From NCBI GenBank assembly GCA_025937075.1, contig JAICSD010000272.1:1-6213 (forward strand): DNA of 6,213 nucleotides, written 5' to 3'. A program made the translations under genes and the position numbers. The DNA is from Vicinamibacteria bacterium. GTDB lineage: Bacteria > Acidobacteriota > Vicinamibacteria > Vicinamibacterales > 2-12-FULL-66-21. This document shows positions 1-5,672 of the stretch, piece by piece. The notes beneath the pieces are model-generated. The model was not told the DNA's origin. It worked only from the letters and a program-made list of their open reading frames with translations, and searched no databases. The first letter of the stretch is position 1; every line of letters starts with the position of its first letter.

Positions 1-166
1 ACCCCAAGCCGGCTCATTGGTCTCGTCACCTTTCGCCCGAGCTTCGATGGACTCGGACACAGCCTCCCGGATTCTGCCGACCTGGGCGCTTGGGAGTCAC
101 GCCAGGACTGAACTGCTGAAAATCGATGAGTTTGCTGAGATAAATCATCCGCCGCCTTTCCGAGCT
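1..166. other. Left-edge stretch with no recognisable gene
   Basis: This stretch precedes the tRNA fragment. A plus-strand frame is open from base 1 to a TGA at 109-111, and a minus-strand frame is open from about base 97 to the window edge. Neither gives a peptide I recognise, and neither shows a convincing start with a ribosome binding site. The 5' half of a tRNA should lie at about 140-166 but is absent: there is no complementary acceptor strand and no D arm. It may be host DNA or the far end of an element; the sequence does not decide. Confidence 0.4.
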
Positions 167-216
167 TTGGGCTCATAACCCAAAGGTCGCGGGTCCAAAT
201 CCCGCCCCCGCAACCA
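167..216 (+). pseudogene. 3' half of initiator tRNA-Met (CAT), 5' half missing
   Basis: The bases fold as the 3' part of a tRNA. The anticodon stem is 167-171 paired with 179-183, with a seven-base loop CTCATAA (anticodon CAT at 174-176). A five-base variable loop occupies 184-188. The T stem GCGGG/CCCGC is 189-193/201-205, followed by acceptor strand CCCCGCA, discriminator A and encoded CCA at 214-216. The GGG/CCC run in the anticodon stem and the CCCCGCAACCA end are typical of bacterial initiator tRNA. There is no D arm and no 5' acceptor strand upstream, and the T loop reads TCCAAAT instead of TTCAAAT. It cannot make a working tRNA. The most likely origin is an attachment-site copy left by an element that integrates into the 3' end of a tRNA gene. 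Confidence 0.8.
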
Positions 217-406
217 TCGATACTTGCAGCGAGAGGTCGCCTGTTTCCGGCGACCTCTTCGCATTTGTGGCGGCACTCAGCATCCCTGCCAGATTCCCTA
301 GTCCACGGAGCGGTTCTGAGGCTTCCAGGCGCGTGTCCTCGCGCTGGAGCGCGCTGGCGAGTTCTTCGACCTTGGTGCGGTCGAGGTCGCCATGCTGGGG
401 TGCAGG
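206..406 (-). pseudogene. C-terminal remnant of large serine recombinase
   Basis: The reading frame descending from 625 to a stop at 173-175 ends in peptides typical of the C-terminus of recombinase-family (large serine) site-specific recombinases. These are KVEELASALQREDTRLEAS, then LAGMLSAATNAKRSPETGD and LQVSMVAG. In intact relatives a strand-forming segment of about 15-20 residues normally separates the LRGL and NLAGML motifs; here they are nearly adjacent, so an internal deletion is likely. The last residues (GAGFGPATFGL) are the antisense reading of the tRNA fragment, a common tail for integrases sitting at tRNA genes. No resolvase catalytic domain is present anywhere in the window, so this piece is inactive. 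Family assignment rests on remembered motif similarity, not on a search. Confidence 0.6.
229..262 (+). terminator. Strong hairpin 12 bases after the tRNA fragment
   Basis: GCGAGAGGTCGCC (229-241) pairs with GGCGACCTCTTCGC (249-262) around the loop TGTTTCC. This gives nine perfect pairs, a one-base bulge, then four more pairs. It begins 12 bases after the CCA end, as an intrinsic terminator of a tRNA gene would, but only ATTTG follows instead of a long T run. The same DNA on the minus strand encodes the conserved KRSPETGDLS peptide of the recombinase remnant. It could therefore be a terminator, a recombinase-end structure, or both. Confidence 0.45.
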
Positions 407-427
407 ACATACGTCGAGAGAGTCACT

Positions 428-550
428 CATGTGCAGCTTCGCCGGCATCACGTCGGAGAGCTCGTGGAGACTCAGAGCCGTCGCGTGGCTGAACACGCCC
501 TGAGGTTCGCCCTGCCGGTTTCGCGACCAGAGCTGCCAGACCATCAGGTC
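428..550 (-). pseudogene. AbiEi-family antitoxin fragment (type IV toxin-antitoxin)
   Basis: In the same frame as the recombinase C-terminal remnant, about 41 residues resemble the middle of AbiEi-family antitoxin proteins. Key peptides are LWSRNRQGEPQGVFSHATAL and LSLHELSDVMPAKLHM, matching the family's SH-TAL-LHDLSDVMPA-LH pattern. In the family this region follows an N-terminal winged-helix that binds DNA and represses the operon, and the protein counteracts an AbiEii nucleotidyltransferase toxin. Here the winged helix, the rest of the C-terminal domain and any toxin gene are missing. The fragment is wedged between two recombinase pieces, so it appears to be inserted debris. It could be read as part of one chimeric 150-codon frame starting at a TTG at 623-625, but I see no reason to think that is translated. 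Confidence 0.55.
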
Positions 551-585
551 CGGGCGCGCCGGCAGCGGGAACTGACGCGGCCGGC

Positions 586-639
586 CATTCGCAACCGGTT
601 CAGTTCCCGCGTGTATTCCTGACAAAAGTCCTCGAAGAC
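586..639 (-). pseudogene. Short serine recombinase coiled-coil remnant
   Basis: In a frame different from the downstream pieces, 18 codons read VFEDFCQEYTRELNRLRM. This matches the start of the coiled-coil segment that follows the zinc-ribbon region in large serine recombinases of the type that ends in KRSPETGD. The frame then degenerates and stops at 544-546. The order on the minus strand (this piece, AbiEi fragment, C-terminal piece) is what would result if the recombinase gene had lost internal sequence and received foreign sequence. The match is short, so I hold it with moderate confidence. Confidence 0.45.
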
Positions 640-731
640 GTCTCGCCGCCGTCGACCTTCAGCATGCGAGCGGACTGATCCAGGCGGTCACCAGGAGGCT
701 CTGACGAGGACGCCCGCGCCGCGGCTTGAAA
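640..731. other. Gap between mobile-element scar and exported-protein gene
   Basis: This short stretch lies downstream of the minus-strand exported-protein gene. It is GC-rich and contains the palindrome GCCGCGGC-like core near 716-724, but no hairpin followed by T residues that I would call a terminator. No coding peptide is recognisable. Confidence 0.35.
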
Positions 732-1619
732 TCAAGGGGCCGGCACAATGCGCCGCGAATACACGACCGTCGATGTGTGCGCCAGTGCGCCAGCGAATGC
801 TCCCGCGGCGGCTCCGATCGCCGTGCCGATAACGATGCCGTCGGGGCACTCGCGCGCGTCGCCCCGGCATTCCGTCGCCGCTCCCCAGCCCGCCCCGGCG
901 GCCGCACCAAGGAGGACGCCCGTTCGCAGGTGCGAGCGCACGAGCGCGACTTGTTCGATATCCGCACGCGACAGCACCACCACACCGCGTGTCGTCCGCA
1001 ACGTCATCGAATCCCTGTCAAGCGCTGACACTCGGCCGGATCGCGAGCCGCCCGAGGTCTCCCTCACGCGCACGCGGTCGTCGAGATTCACGCGCAAGCC
1101 GAGGTCTGCGAGCAGAGAGTTCCCGGACTCGCCGGCAGCCTCTTCGTGCCGGGCATGTCCTCCCAGTCGATAGATCGTACGCATGCGGGGAACCACGGAT
1201 CCGATCGTCAGCCCGATGCCGGCTCCGATCGGCGCGGCGCCTGCAGCCCCGGCGACCGCACAGTCCGTCCCACCCTTGTGCGCGCAGACTGCGATGCCGC
1301 CCAGAACGGCGAGCCCCGCGGCCCCGATGAGTGCACCGCGTTTGAGCGGATGCCTTCGCAGTTCCACGCTCGTGACGGCATCCTCCGCCAACCGTCTGGC
1401 GCCGTCGCGGGTCAGAAGCTCGATGTAGCCGGGCGTCAGAGCCGTGACACGTCCAGTCTGGGTGGCGCCGGCGCGATCGCGGACCTGCACACGGTCGCCC
1501 AGATTGACGAACAGGCCGACGTCCTGAAACGTCCGCGCCGTCTGCGCCGATCCTGGTCGGGCGACGCAGAACAACTCGAGCACGAAGGACACGAACACGG
1601 CTCGGCGGATGCGTTTCAC
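732..1619 (-). CDS. Predicted exported protein with two copies of a beta/Gly-rich-hairpin unit
   Basis: Encodes 295 residues from a GTG at 1617-1619. I chose this start because it places a signal peptide at the N-terminus: MKRIRR, a hydrophobic core (residues 7-20), then GSAQ with likely cleavage near residue 25. The frame stays open another 234 bases upstream, but that stretch reads as low-complexity noise. The mature protein is two tandem copies of one unit, residues 33-150 and 172-287. Each begins DxGLxVNLxDRVxVR followed by GRVxAL, a small beta-strand segment like those that bind short motifs or RNA in SH3/LSm-type folds. Each continues to a glycine/alanine-rich double hydrophobic hairpin holding a cysteine pair (C112/C120 and C251/C258) and ends in a strand with T-x-Y/V-Y. 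The hairpins could insert in or lie against a membrane. The minus strand leads away from the divergent nitroreductase cluster. No named family is recognised; the function is unknown. Confidence 0.75.
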   Translation of the reverse strand: MKRIRRAVFVSFVLELFCVARPGSAQTARTFQDVGLFVNLGDRVQVRDRAGATQTGRVTALTPGYIELLTRDGARRLAEDAVTSVELRRHPLKRGALIGAAGLAVLGGIAVCAHKGGTDCAVAGAAGAAPIGAGIGLTIGSVVPRMRTIYRLGGHARHEEAAGESGNSLLADLGLRVNLDDRVRVRETSGGSRSGRVSALDRDSMTLRTTRGVVVLSRADIEQVALVRSHLRTGVLLGAAAGAGWGAATECRGDARECPDGIVIGTAIGAAAGAFAGALAHTSTVVYSRRIVPAP

Positions 1620-1930
1620 AGGGAAGTCCCGTCGCGATTGCGGTTCGCGACCAGACGAGGCAGGAGGCAAGAGACGCGCCAAAGCGGTCGCGCTGCCATC
1701 CGCATTCCCCGGCAGGGTTGGGTGTGTCTGGACATGCTCCGACGGAAATCCGTCGATGGAGCCGGACGTCCGGAACACGTTCGACGCCTGACCGGCCGTA
1801 CCCGTCGGTTTCCGCCTGCGTGCGCCTGATGTTCGCGGAAGAATCCGCGGCACACGAGTTGCGGACGGTCGACACGACGATCGGGGAACCGGCGCCGCTC
1901 TTCGATGAGCGCCGCATGAGGAGGTGGAAG
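1620..1930. promoter_or_regulatory. Divergent intergenic region with short inverted repeats
   Basis: About 310 bases separate the two divergent genes and should hold both promoters, though I cannot pick convincing -35/-10 pairs on either strand. Three perfect inverted repeats stand out: CGACGGAAATCCGTCG (1740-1755, seven-base arms around AA), CCGGACGTCCGG (1762-1773), and CGCGGA/TCCGCG around a four-base loop (1834-1849). The first two lie 6 bases apart and could be an operator. In such GC-rich DNA some palindromes are expected by chance. Long frames cross this region on both strands but give arginine-rich, low-complexity peptides, so I do not call genes. Confidence 0.3.
1919..1924 (+). promoter_or_regulatory. 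Ribosome binding site deciding the nitroreductase start
   Basis: AGGAGG lies six bases before the GTG at 1931, giving optimal Shine-Dalgarno pairing. The alternative in-frame starts at 1829, 1916, 1982 and 2039 have no comparable site. It is the main reason for starting the gene well before the conserved domain. Confidence 0.6.
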
Positions 1931-2653
1931 GTGCAGGTCAAGGCGAGCACGACCACGGAGCCGCGGACACGTGGTGGCGGCGTGAGTCCCAACACCGCGC
2001 GCCGAGTCGCTGAACACCAAAGCCATCAGCGGCCGGGCGTGGCTGCGCACGCGCTGACGGCGCTGGATGCGATCTTCACCCGGCGGTCGGTCCGCGCCTT
2101 TGCGCCAGACCGAATCGACGCGGGCACGGTCCGCGCGCTTCTCGAGGCGGCGGTGCAGGCACCCACCGCTCTTCACGAAGAGCCTTGGGTGTTTGCCGTC
2201 ATTCAGGATCGCAGATTGTTGAAGAAGTACTCAGACGTGGCCAAAGGCACGTGGAGCGCCCATGCCGCGGAGTATCGGACGATGCATCCGGTCCCCGCCG
2301 ACGCTGCACGGGACACGTTCGCGGCGCGTTTTGCGAGTGAGGACTTCAGCATCTTCTACGACGCGGGAACGCTGATCCTCATCTGCGCGCGACGCGTCGG
2401 CCCGTTTGCGGCCGCGGACTGCTGGCTCGCGGCCGAGAACCTGATGCTCGCGGCCAGTGCGCTGGGGGTCGGCACGTGCTGCATCGGATCGGCGCTGCCT
2501 GCGCTCAATCTCGCGGCATCGAAAGCGGACCTCGGGATTCCTCCGGACGTCGACGTGGTCGTGCCGATCATCGTGGGCATTCCCCGGGAGCCGCCCCCCG
2601 CGGCCGGCCGTCGCGAACCAGTCGTCATCAGCTGGAAGGAGGATGCGGAGTAA
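1931..2653 (+). CDS. Nitroreductase-family FMN oxidoreductase
   Basis: Encodes 240 residues. Nitroreductase-family enzymes bind FMN as homodimers and use NAD(P)H to reduce nitro compounds, quinones, flavins or specific metabolites; the substrate cannot be read from this sequence. The domain spans residues 42-235. The FMN-phosphate motif is RRSVRAF (51-57). Next come the helix ending in LEAAVQAPTALHEEPW (71-86, using HEEPW where many relatives have an Asn-x-Gln-Pro-Trp motif) and AAENLMLAASALGVGTCCIG (167-186) near the flavin. The start is GTG at 1931 because AGGAGG at 1919-1924 sits six bases upstream, an ideal site. An ATG at 1916 and a GTG at 2039 are in frame but lack a ribosome binding site. 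The choice leaves a polar leader of about 40 residues before the domain, which is unusual. A universal stress protein gene follows after 41 bases, consistent with one operon. Confidence 0.85.
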   Translation: MQVKASTTTEPRTRGGGVSPNTARRVAEHQSHQRPGVAAHALTALDAIFTRRSVRAFAPDRIDAGTVRALLEAAVQAPTALHEEPWVFAVIQDRRLLKKYSDVAKGTWSAHAAEYRTMHPVPADAARDTFAARFASEDFSIFYDAGTLILICARRVGPFAAADCWLAAENLMLAASALGVGTCCIGSALPALNLAASKADLGIPPDVDVVVPIIVGIPREPPPAAGRREPVVISWKEDAE

Positions 2654-2694
2654 CTCGTCACCAATCGGCCGGTAAGCTCTTCAGGAGATCGATC

Positions 2695-3588
2695 ATGCCT
2701 CGCATCGAACGGATTCTGTGTGCCGTGGATTTCTCGGAGTGTTCGCGACGCGGGATCGACTACGCGGTCGCGATGGCGCGGTGGTACAACGCACGCGTCA
2801 CGGCGCTGCACGTGGTGCCGCCGCTCCTGCTGACGCCGTACTTCGAGACCCCGAGCTATCCGGTGGCGCTCCAGCGCAAGCCCGAGGATTTCGAGCAGAC
2901 CCGCCGGGACCTCGCGCAGTTCGCCGAACAGGAAGGGGGCGGGTCCTGCGTCACGCCGCTGGTGGTCGAAGGCAGCACCGTCAACGAGATCGTGCGCTAC
3001 GCGAAGACGTCCGAGACGGACCTGGTCGTCATCGGCACACATGGGCGGTCGGGATTTCAACGGTTCGTAGTCGGATCCGTTGCGGAAAGCGTGCTGCGCC
3101 ACGCCTCCTGCCCGGTCCTCACGGTGCCCCCGCACATGCCTGATGCGGTCCCGATGGGCCCGCCATTCTTCCATCACATCGTCTGCGCGGTGGACTTCTC
3201 TCCGTGTTCGCTGAAGGCGCTGGACTATGCGGCGTCGCTCGCCGATCGCGCGCAGGCGAATCTGACCGTGCTGCACGTGTTCGAGCCGGTCGCGGAGTAC
3301 GTCGCGGTGACGGTCGCCGGCATGAACAACGAGGTGCTGCGCGCCGCCGCCGAACGCCACCTGCGCGATGTCATCGCGGAGCGCGTGAAGGGCCCGGCGC
3401 ACGCGACGGCCGTCCTGCACGTGGGCAGCTCTGGACCGGAGATTCTGGCCGTGGCTGAGAAACAAGCAGCCGACTTGATCGTCCTCGGCGTCACCGGACG
3501 CGGCGCAGTGGACATGATGTGGTTCGGGTCCACCACGCACCACGTGGTCCGGCGGGCCACCTGTCCCGTACTGACGATCAGGACCTGA
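2695..3588 (+). CDS. Tandem universal stress protein (two UspA domains)
   Basis: Encodes 297 residues, about twice a single UspA domain. Domain 1 is residues 1-146 and domain 2 is 158-297. Both begin with the first beta strand and aspartate typical of the family (RILCAVDFS and HIVCAVDFS). Both carry a complete ATP-binding motif G-x2-G-x9-G-S: residues 114-128 (GTHGRSGFQRFVVGS) and 265-279 (GVTGRGAVDMMWFGS). Each ends in the CPVLT strand. Both halves should therefore bind ATP, and tandem forms of this kind probably fold as an intramolecular dimer in the cytoplasm. Universal stress proteins respond to starvation, oxidative or hypoxic stress and often act by binding partners. The ATG at 2695 is supported by AGGAGA at 2683-2688, six bases upstream. 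The gene sits between a nitroreductase and an esterase fusion in the same direction, suggesting a shared stress transcript. Confidence 0.92.
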   Translation: MPRIERILCAVDFSECSRRGIDYAVAMARWYNARVTALHVVPPLLLTPYFETPSYPVALQRKPEDFEQTRRDLAQFAEQEGGGSCVTPLVVEGSTVNEIVRYAKTSETDLVVIGTHGRSGFQRFVVGSVAESVLRHASCPVLTVPPHMPDAVPMGPPFFHHIVCAVDFSPCSLKALDYAASLADRAQANLTVLHVFEPVAEYVAVTVAGMNNEVLRAAAERHLRDVIAERVKGPAHATAVLHVGSSGPEILAVAEKQAADLIVLGVTGRGAVDMMWFGSTTHHVVRRATCPVLTIRT

Positions 3589-3658
3589 CCGGAATACCGG
3601 GGTGGAGGCGCCTCGATTATCACCCTTGCAACATTGATGTTCTGACTGAGGTTCCGCC
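3589..3658 (+). promoter_or_regulatory. Short gap with two palindromes before the fusion gene
   Basis: Seventy bases separate the stress protein from the next gene. They hold GAGGCGCCTC (3605-3614, a perfect palindrome) and AACATTGATGTT (3630-3641, five-base arms around TG). The second lies just ahead of the ribosome binding site GAGG at 3648-3651, which is seven bases before the ATG. The AT-leaning patch at 3615-3645 contrasts with the surrounding GC-rich DNA and could be a control site or a second promoter. No matching -10 was found, and the assignment is speculative. Confidence 0.25.
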
Positions 3659-5665
3659 ATGCCCGCCATTCGATTCCGTGATCGTCGCGATGCTGGACGT
3701 CAGCTCGCCGGAAAGTTGACTGCGTACGCGGGACGTTCGGACGTCGTCGTGCTCGGGCTGCCGCGCGGCGGCGTTCCCGTCGCGTTCGAAGTGGCAGCAC
3801 GGCTCGAGGCGCCGCTCGACGTCTTCCTCGTTCGCAAGCTGGGCGTGCCCGGGCATCCAGAGCTCGCGATGGGCGCCATCGCGGAAGGAGGCACTCAGGT
3901 CCTCAGTCGCGATCTCATTCGGGATCTCGGGATTCCCGCTCCGCTCATCGAACAGGTCTCGGTGCGCGAGCGGCTGGAGCTCGAACGTCGCGACGCGCTC
4001 TATCGAGGCAGTCGGCGCCGGACAGCTGTGCGCGATCGAACCGTAGTCCTGGTCGATGATGGACTGGCAACCGGTTCGACGATGGAAGCCGCGATACTCG
4101 CGCTCAGAGAGCAACATCCCGCGCGCATCGTCGTTGCGGCCCCGGTGGGTGCGCGCGAGACCTGCGACCGGCTTCGGCGCGTCGCGGACCAGGTGGTGTG
4201 CGCGTCGATGCCGGAGCCGTTCGAGGCCGTCGGGCTGTGGTACGAGGAATTCTCGCAGACGAGCGACGACGAGGTGAAACGACTGCTGGCACCGGCCGGC
4301 GATCGGCCCATGGCGAGTTCAGGGCAGTCGTCGAGGAAGACCGGAGCAGTCGACGTCCTCCGCGAGCGCGCGATCCCGCTCGGCGGCGATCCTCGCCAGT
4401 ACGATTCTTTGATTGAGGGTATCGGCGACGCGCGCGTCGTGCTCCTGGGCGAAGCGACGCATGGGACCCACGAGTTCTACCGCGAGCGGGCGTACATCAC
4501 CCGGCGGCTGATCAGCGAGAAAGGGTTTGCCGCGGTTGCCGTGGAAGCCGACTGGCCGGACGCGTACCGGATCAATCGATTCGTGCGCGCCGCAGGCCCC
4601 GACGAAGAGGCCGTCGAGGCGCTCTCGGATTTCGGCCGGTTTCCGACGTGGATGTGGCGCAACGCGGACGTGCTGGATTTCGTTGGCTGGCTCCGGACAT
4701 ACAACGATGCGCGATCCGCGGACAAGCGCGCGGGCTTCTACGGGCTCGATCTGTACAGCCTTCGCGCGTCGATCGACGCGGTTCTTCGCTATCTGGATAC
4801 CGTCGATCCCGATGCCGCGCGTCGCGCCAGGCGCCGCTACGGATGCTTCGATCAGTTCGGCGAACAGATGCAGCGCTACGGCTACGGGGCAAGCCTGGGG
4901 CTGCACCCGTCGTGCGAACAGGAAGTGATGACGCAACTGCTGGAACTGCACCGTCAGCGCGCCGAGTACGCCGGCCGCGACGGGCGGGTCGCCGCCGACG
5001 GGTATTTTTTCGCCGAACAGAACGCTCGTCTGGTGAGGAACGCGGAGGAGTACTACCGGACCATGTTCCGTGGGCGGGACGAGTCATGGAATCTCCGGGA
5101 TCGCCACATGGTCCAGACGCTCGAGGACCTTCGACACTACCTCGGCCGTACACAGTCCGAGCCCCGCATCGTGGTATGGGCGCACAACTCGCACCTCGGC
5201 GACGCGCGAGCCACCGACATGGTCGCGCGCGGCGAGTTGAACGTGGGGCAGCTCGTTCGGCAAGAGTACGGTGCGTCGGCAGTGCTCGTCGGGTTCACGA
5301 CGTTCACCGGCACGGTGACCGCCGCGTCGGAATGGGACGGCCCGGCCCATCGCAAGCGGGTCAATCCCGCGCTCGCAGGCAGCTATGAGCGGCTCTTCCA
5401 CGACGTGCACGTCCCTCGCTTCCTCGTGCCGATCAGAACCGATCTGGCTGTGTCATCGGCGCTGGCGCCATCCCGCCTGGAACGGGCAATTGGCGTCCTC
5501 TACCTGCCCGAGACGGAACGCGCCAGTCACTACTTCCACGCGCGGTTGTCGGAGCAATTCGATTTCGTTCTCCACTTCGACGAAACACGAGCCGTCGAGC
5601 CGCTCGAGCGCAGCGCGCTGTGGGAGGCCGGCGAGGTGGCGGAGACGTTCCCGTCGGGCCTGTAG
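3659..5665 (+). CDS. Phosphoribosyltransferase–erythromycin esterase fusion
   Basis: Encodes 668 residues joining two enzyme domains. Residues 1-210 resemble COG1926-type phosphoribosyltransferases: LPRGGVPVAFEVA (34-46), RKLGVPGHPELAMGAIAEGG (59-78) and the PRPP-binding loop VDDGLATGST (132-141). A polar linker follows (211-232). Residues 233-660 form an erythromycin-esterase-family domain: GEATHGTHEFYRER (264-277), VEADWPDAYR (295-304) and VWAHNSHLGDA (506-516). E265, H268 and E296 are spaced exactly like the active-site E43, H46 and E74 recalled for EreB, and H509/H512 may supply the later histidine. This supports a hydrolase, not necessarily macrolide resistance, since most chromosomal members have no proven antibiotic substrate. 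The architecture is known in several bacterial groups but its reaction is unknown. ATG at 3659 has GAGG seven bases upstream. It follows the tandem stress protein and precedes a broken L,D-transpeptidase gene by seven bases. Confidence 0.88.
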   Translation: MPAIRFRDRRDAGRQLAGKLTAYAGRSDVVVLGLPRGGVPVAFEVAARLEAPLDVFLVRKLGVPGHPELAMGAIAEGGTQVLSRDLIRDLGIPAPLIEQVSVRERLELERRDALYRGSRRRTAVRDRTVVLVDDGLATGSTMEAAILALREQHPARIVVAAPVGARETCDRLRRVADQVVCASMPEPFEAVGLWYEEFSQTSDDEVKRLLAPAGDRPMASSGQSSRKTGAVDVLRERAIPLGGDPRQYDSLIEGIGDARVVLLGEATHGTHEFYRERAYITRRLISEKGFAAVAVEADWPDAYRINRFVRAAGPDEEAVEALSDFGRFPTWMWRNADVLDFVGWLRTYNDARSADKRAGFYGLDLYSLRASIDAVLRYLDTVDPDAARRARRRYGCFDQFGEQMQRYGYGASLGLHPSCEQEVMTQLLELHRQRAEYAGRDGRVAADGYFFAEQNARLVRNAEEYYRTMFRGRDESWNLRDRHMVQTLEDLRHYLGRTQSEPRIVVWAHNSHLGDARATDMVARGELNVGQLVRQEYGASAVLVGFTTFTGTVTAASEWDGPAHRKRVNPALAGSYERLFHDVHVPRFLVPIRTDLAVSSALAPSRLERAIGVLYLPETERASHYFHARLSEQFDFVLHFDETRAVEPLERSALWEAGEVAETFPSGL

Positions 5666-5672
5666 GCGCGTC

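Noticed and set aside
3..94. Seven-base inverted repeat CCCAAGC (3-9) / GCTTGGG (88-94)
   Set aside because: The arms are 78 bases apart and short, with no supporting structure. Chance is the likely explanation.
1..111. Plus-strand open frame entering from the left edge and ending at TGA 109-111
   Set aside because: It has only 36 codons with no recognisable peptide, and the opposite strand is open as well. The evidence is too weak to call a partial gene.
173..625. A single 150-codon minus-strand gene starting at TTG 623-625
   Set aside because: Its content is a chimera of AbiEi-like, recombinase and antisense-tRNA peptides with no ribosome binding site. I treat it as fused debris and not as one protein.
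1146..1829. A 227-codon plus-strand open frame
   Set aside because: It lies antisense to the exported-protein gene and reads as Arg/Gly/Asp-rich low complexity. The minus-strand frame has a signal peptide and an internal repeat, so that one is real.
1620..1853. N-terminal extension of the exported protein to an ATG at 1853
   Set aside because: The extra 78 residues are low complexity and would bury the signal peptide in the interior of the protein. The GTG at 1619 gives a standard exported N-terminus.
3626..3658. Promoter with TTGCAA as -35 upstream of the fusion gene
   Set aside because: A -10 at the right spacing would fall in the ribosome binding site or start codon, and no TATAAT-like sequence is there. 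A sigma-54 reading also fails because the GG element is missing.
2356..3669. A 437-codon minus-strand open frame
   Set aside because: It is antisense to the nitroreductase and stress-protein genes and is rich in Arg, His and Asp. It comes from the high GC content of the opposite strand and has no recognisable domain.
4310..5665. Separate erythromycin-esterase gene starting at the internal ATG 4310
   Set aside because: There is no ribosome binding site before it, and the frame is continuous with the phosphoribosyltransferase half. A fusion is the simpler reading.
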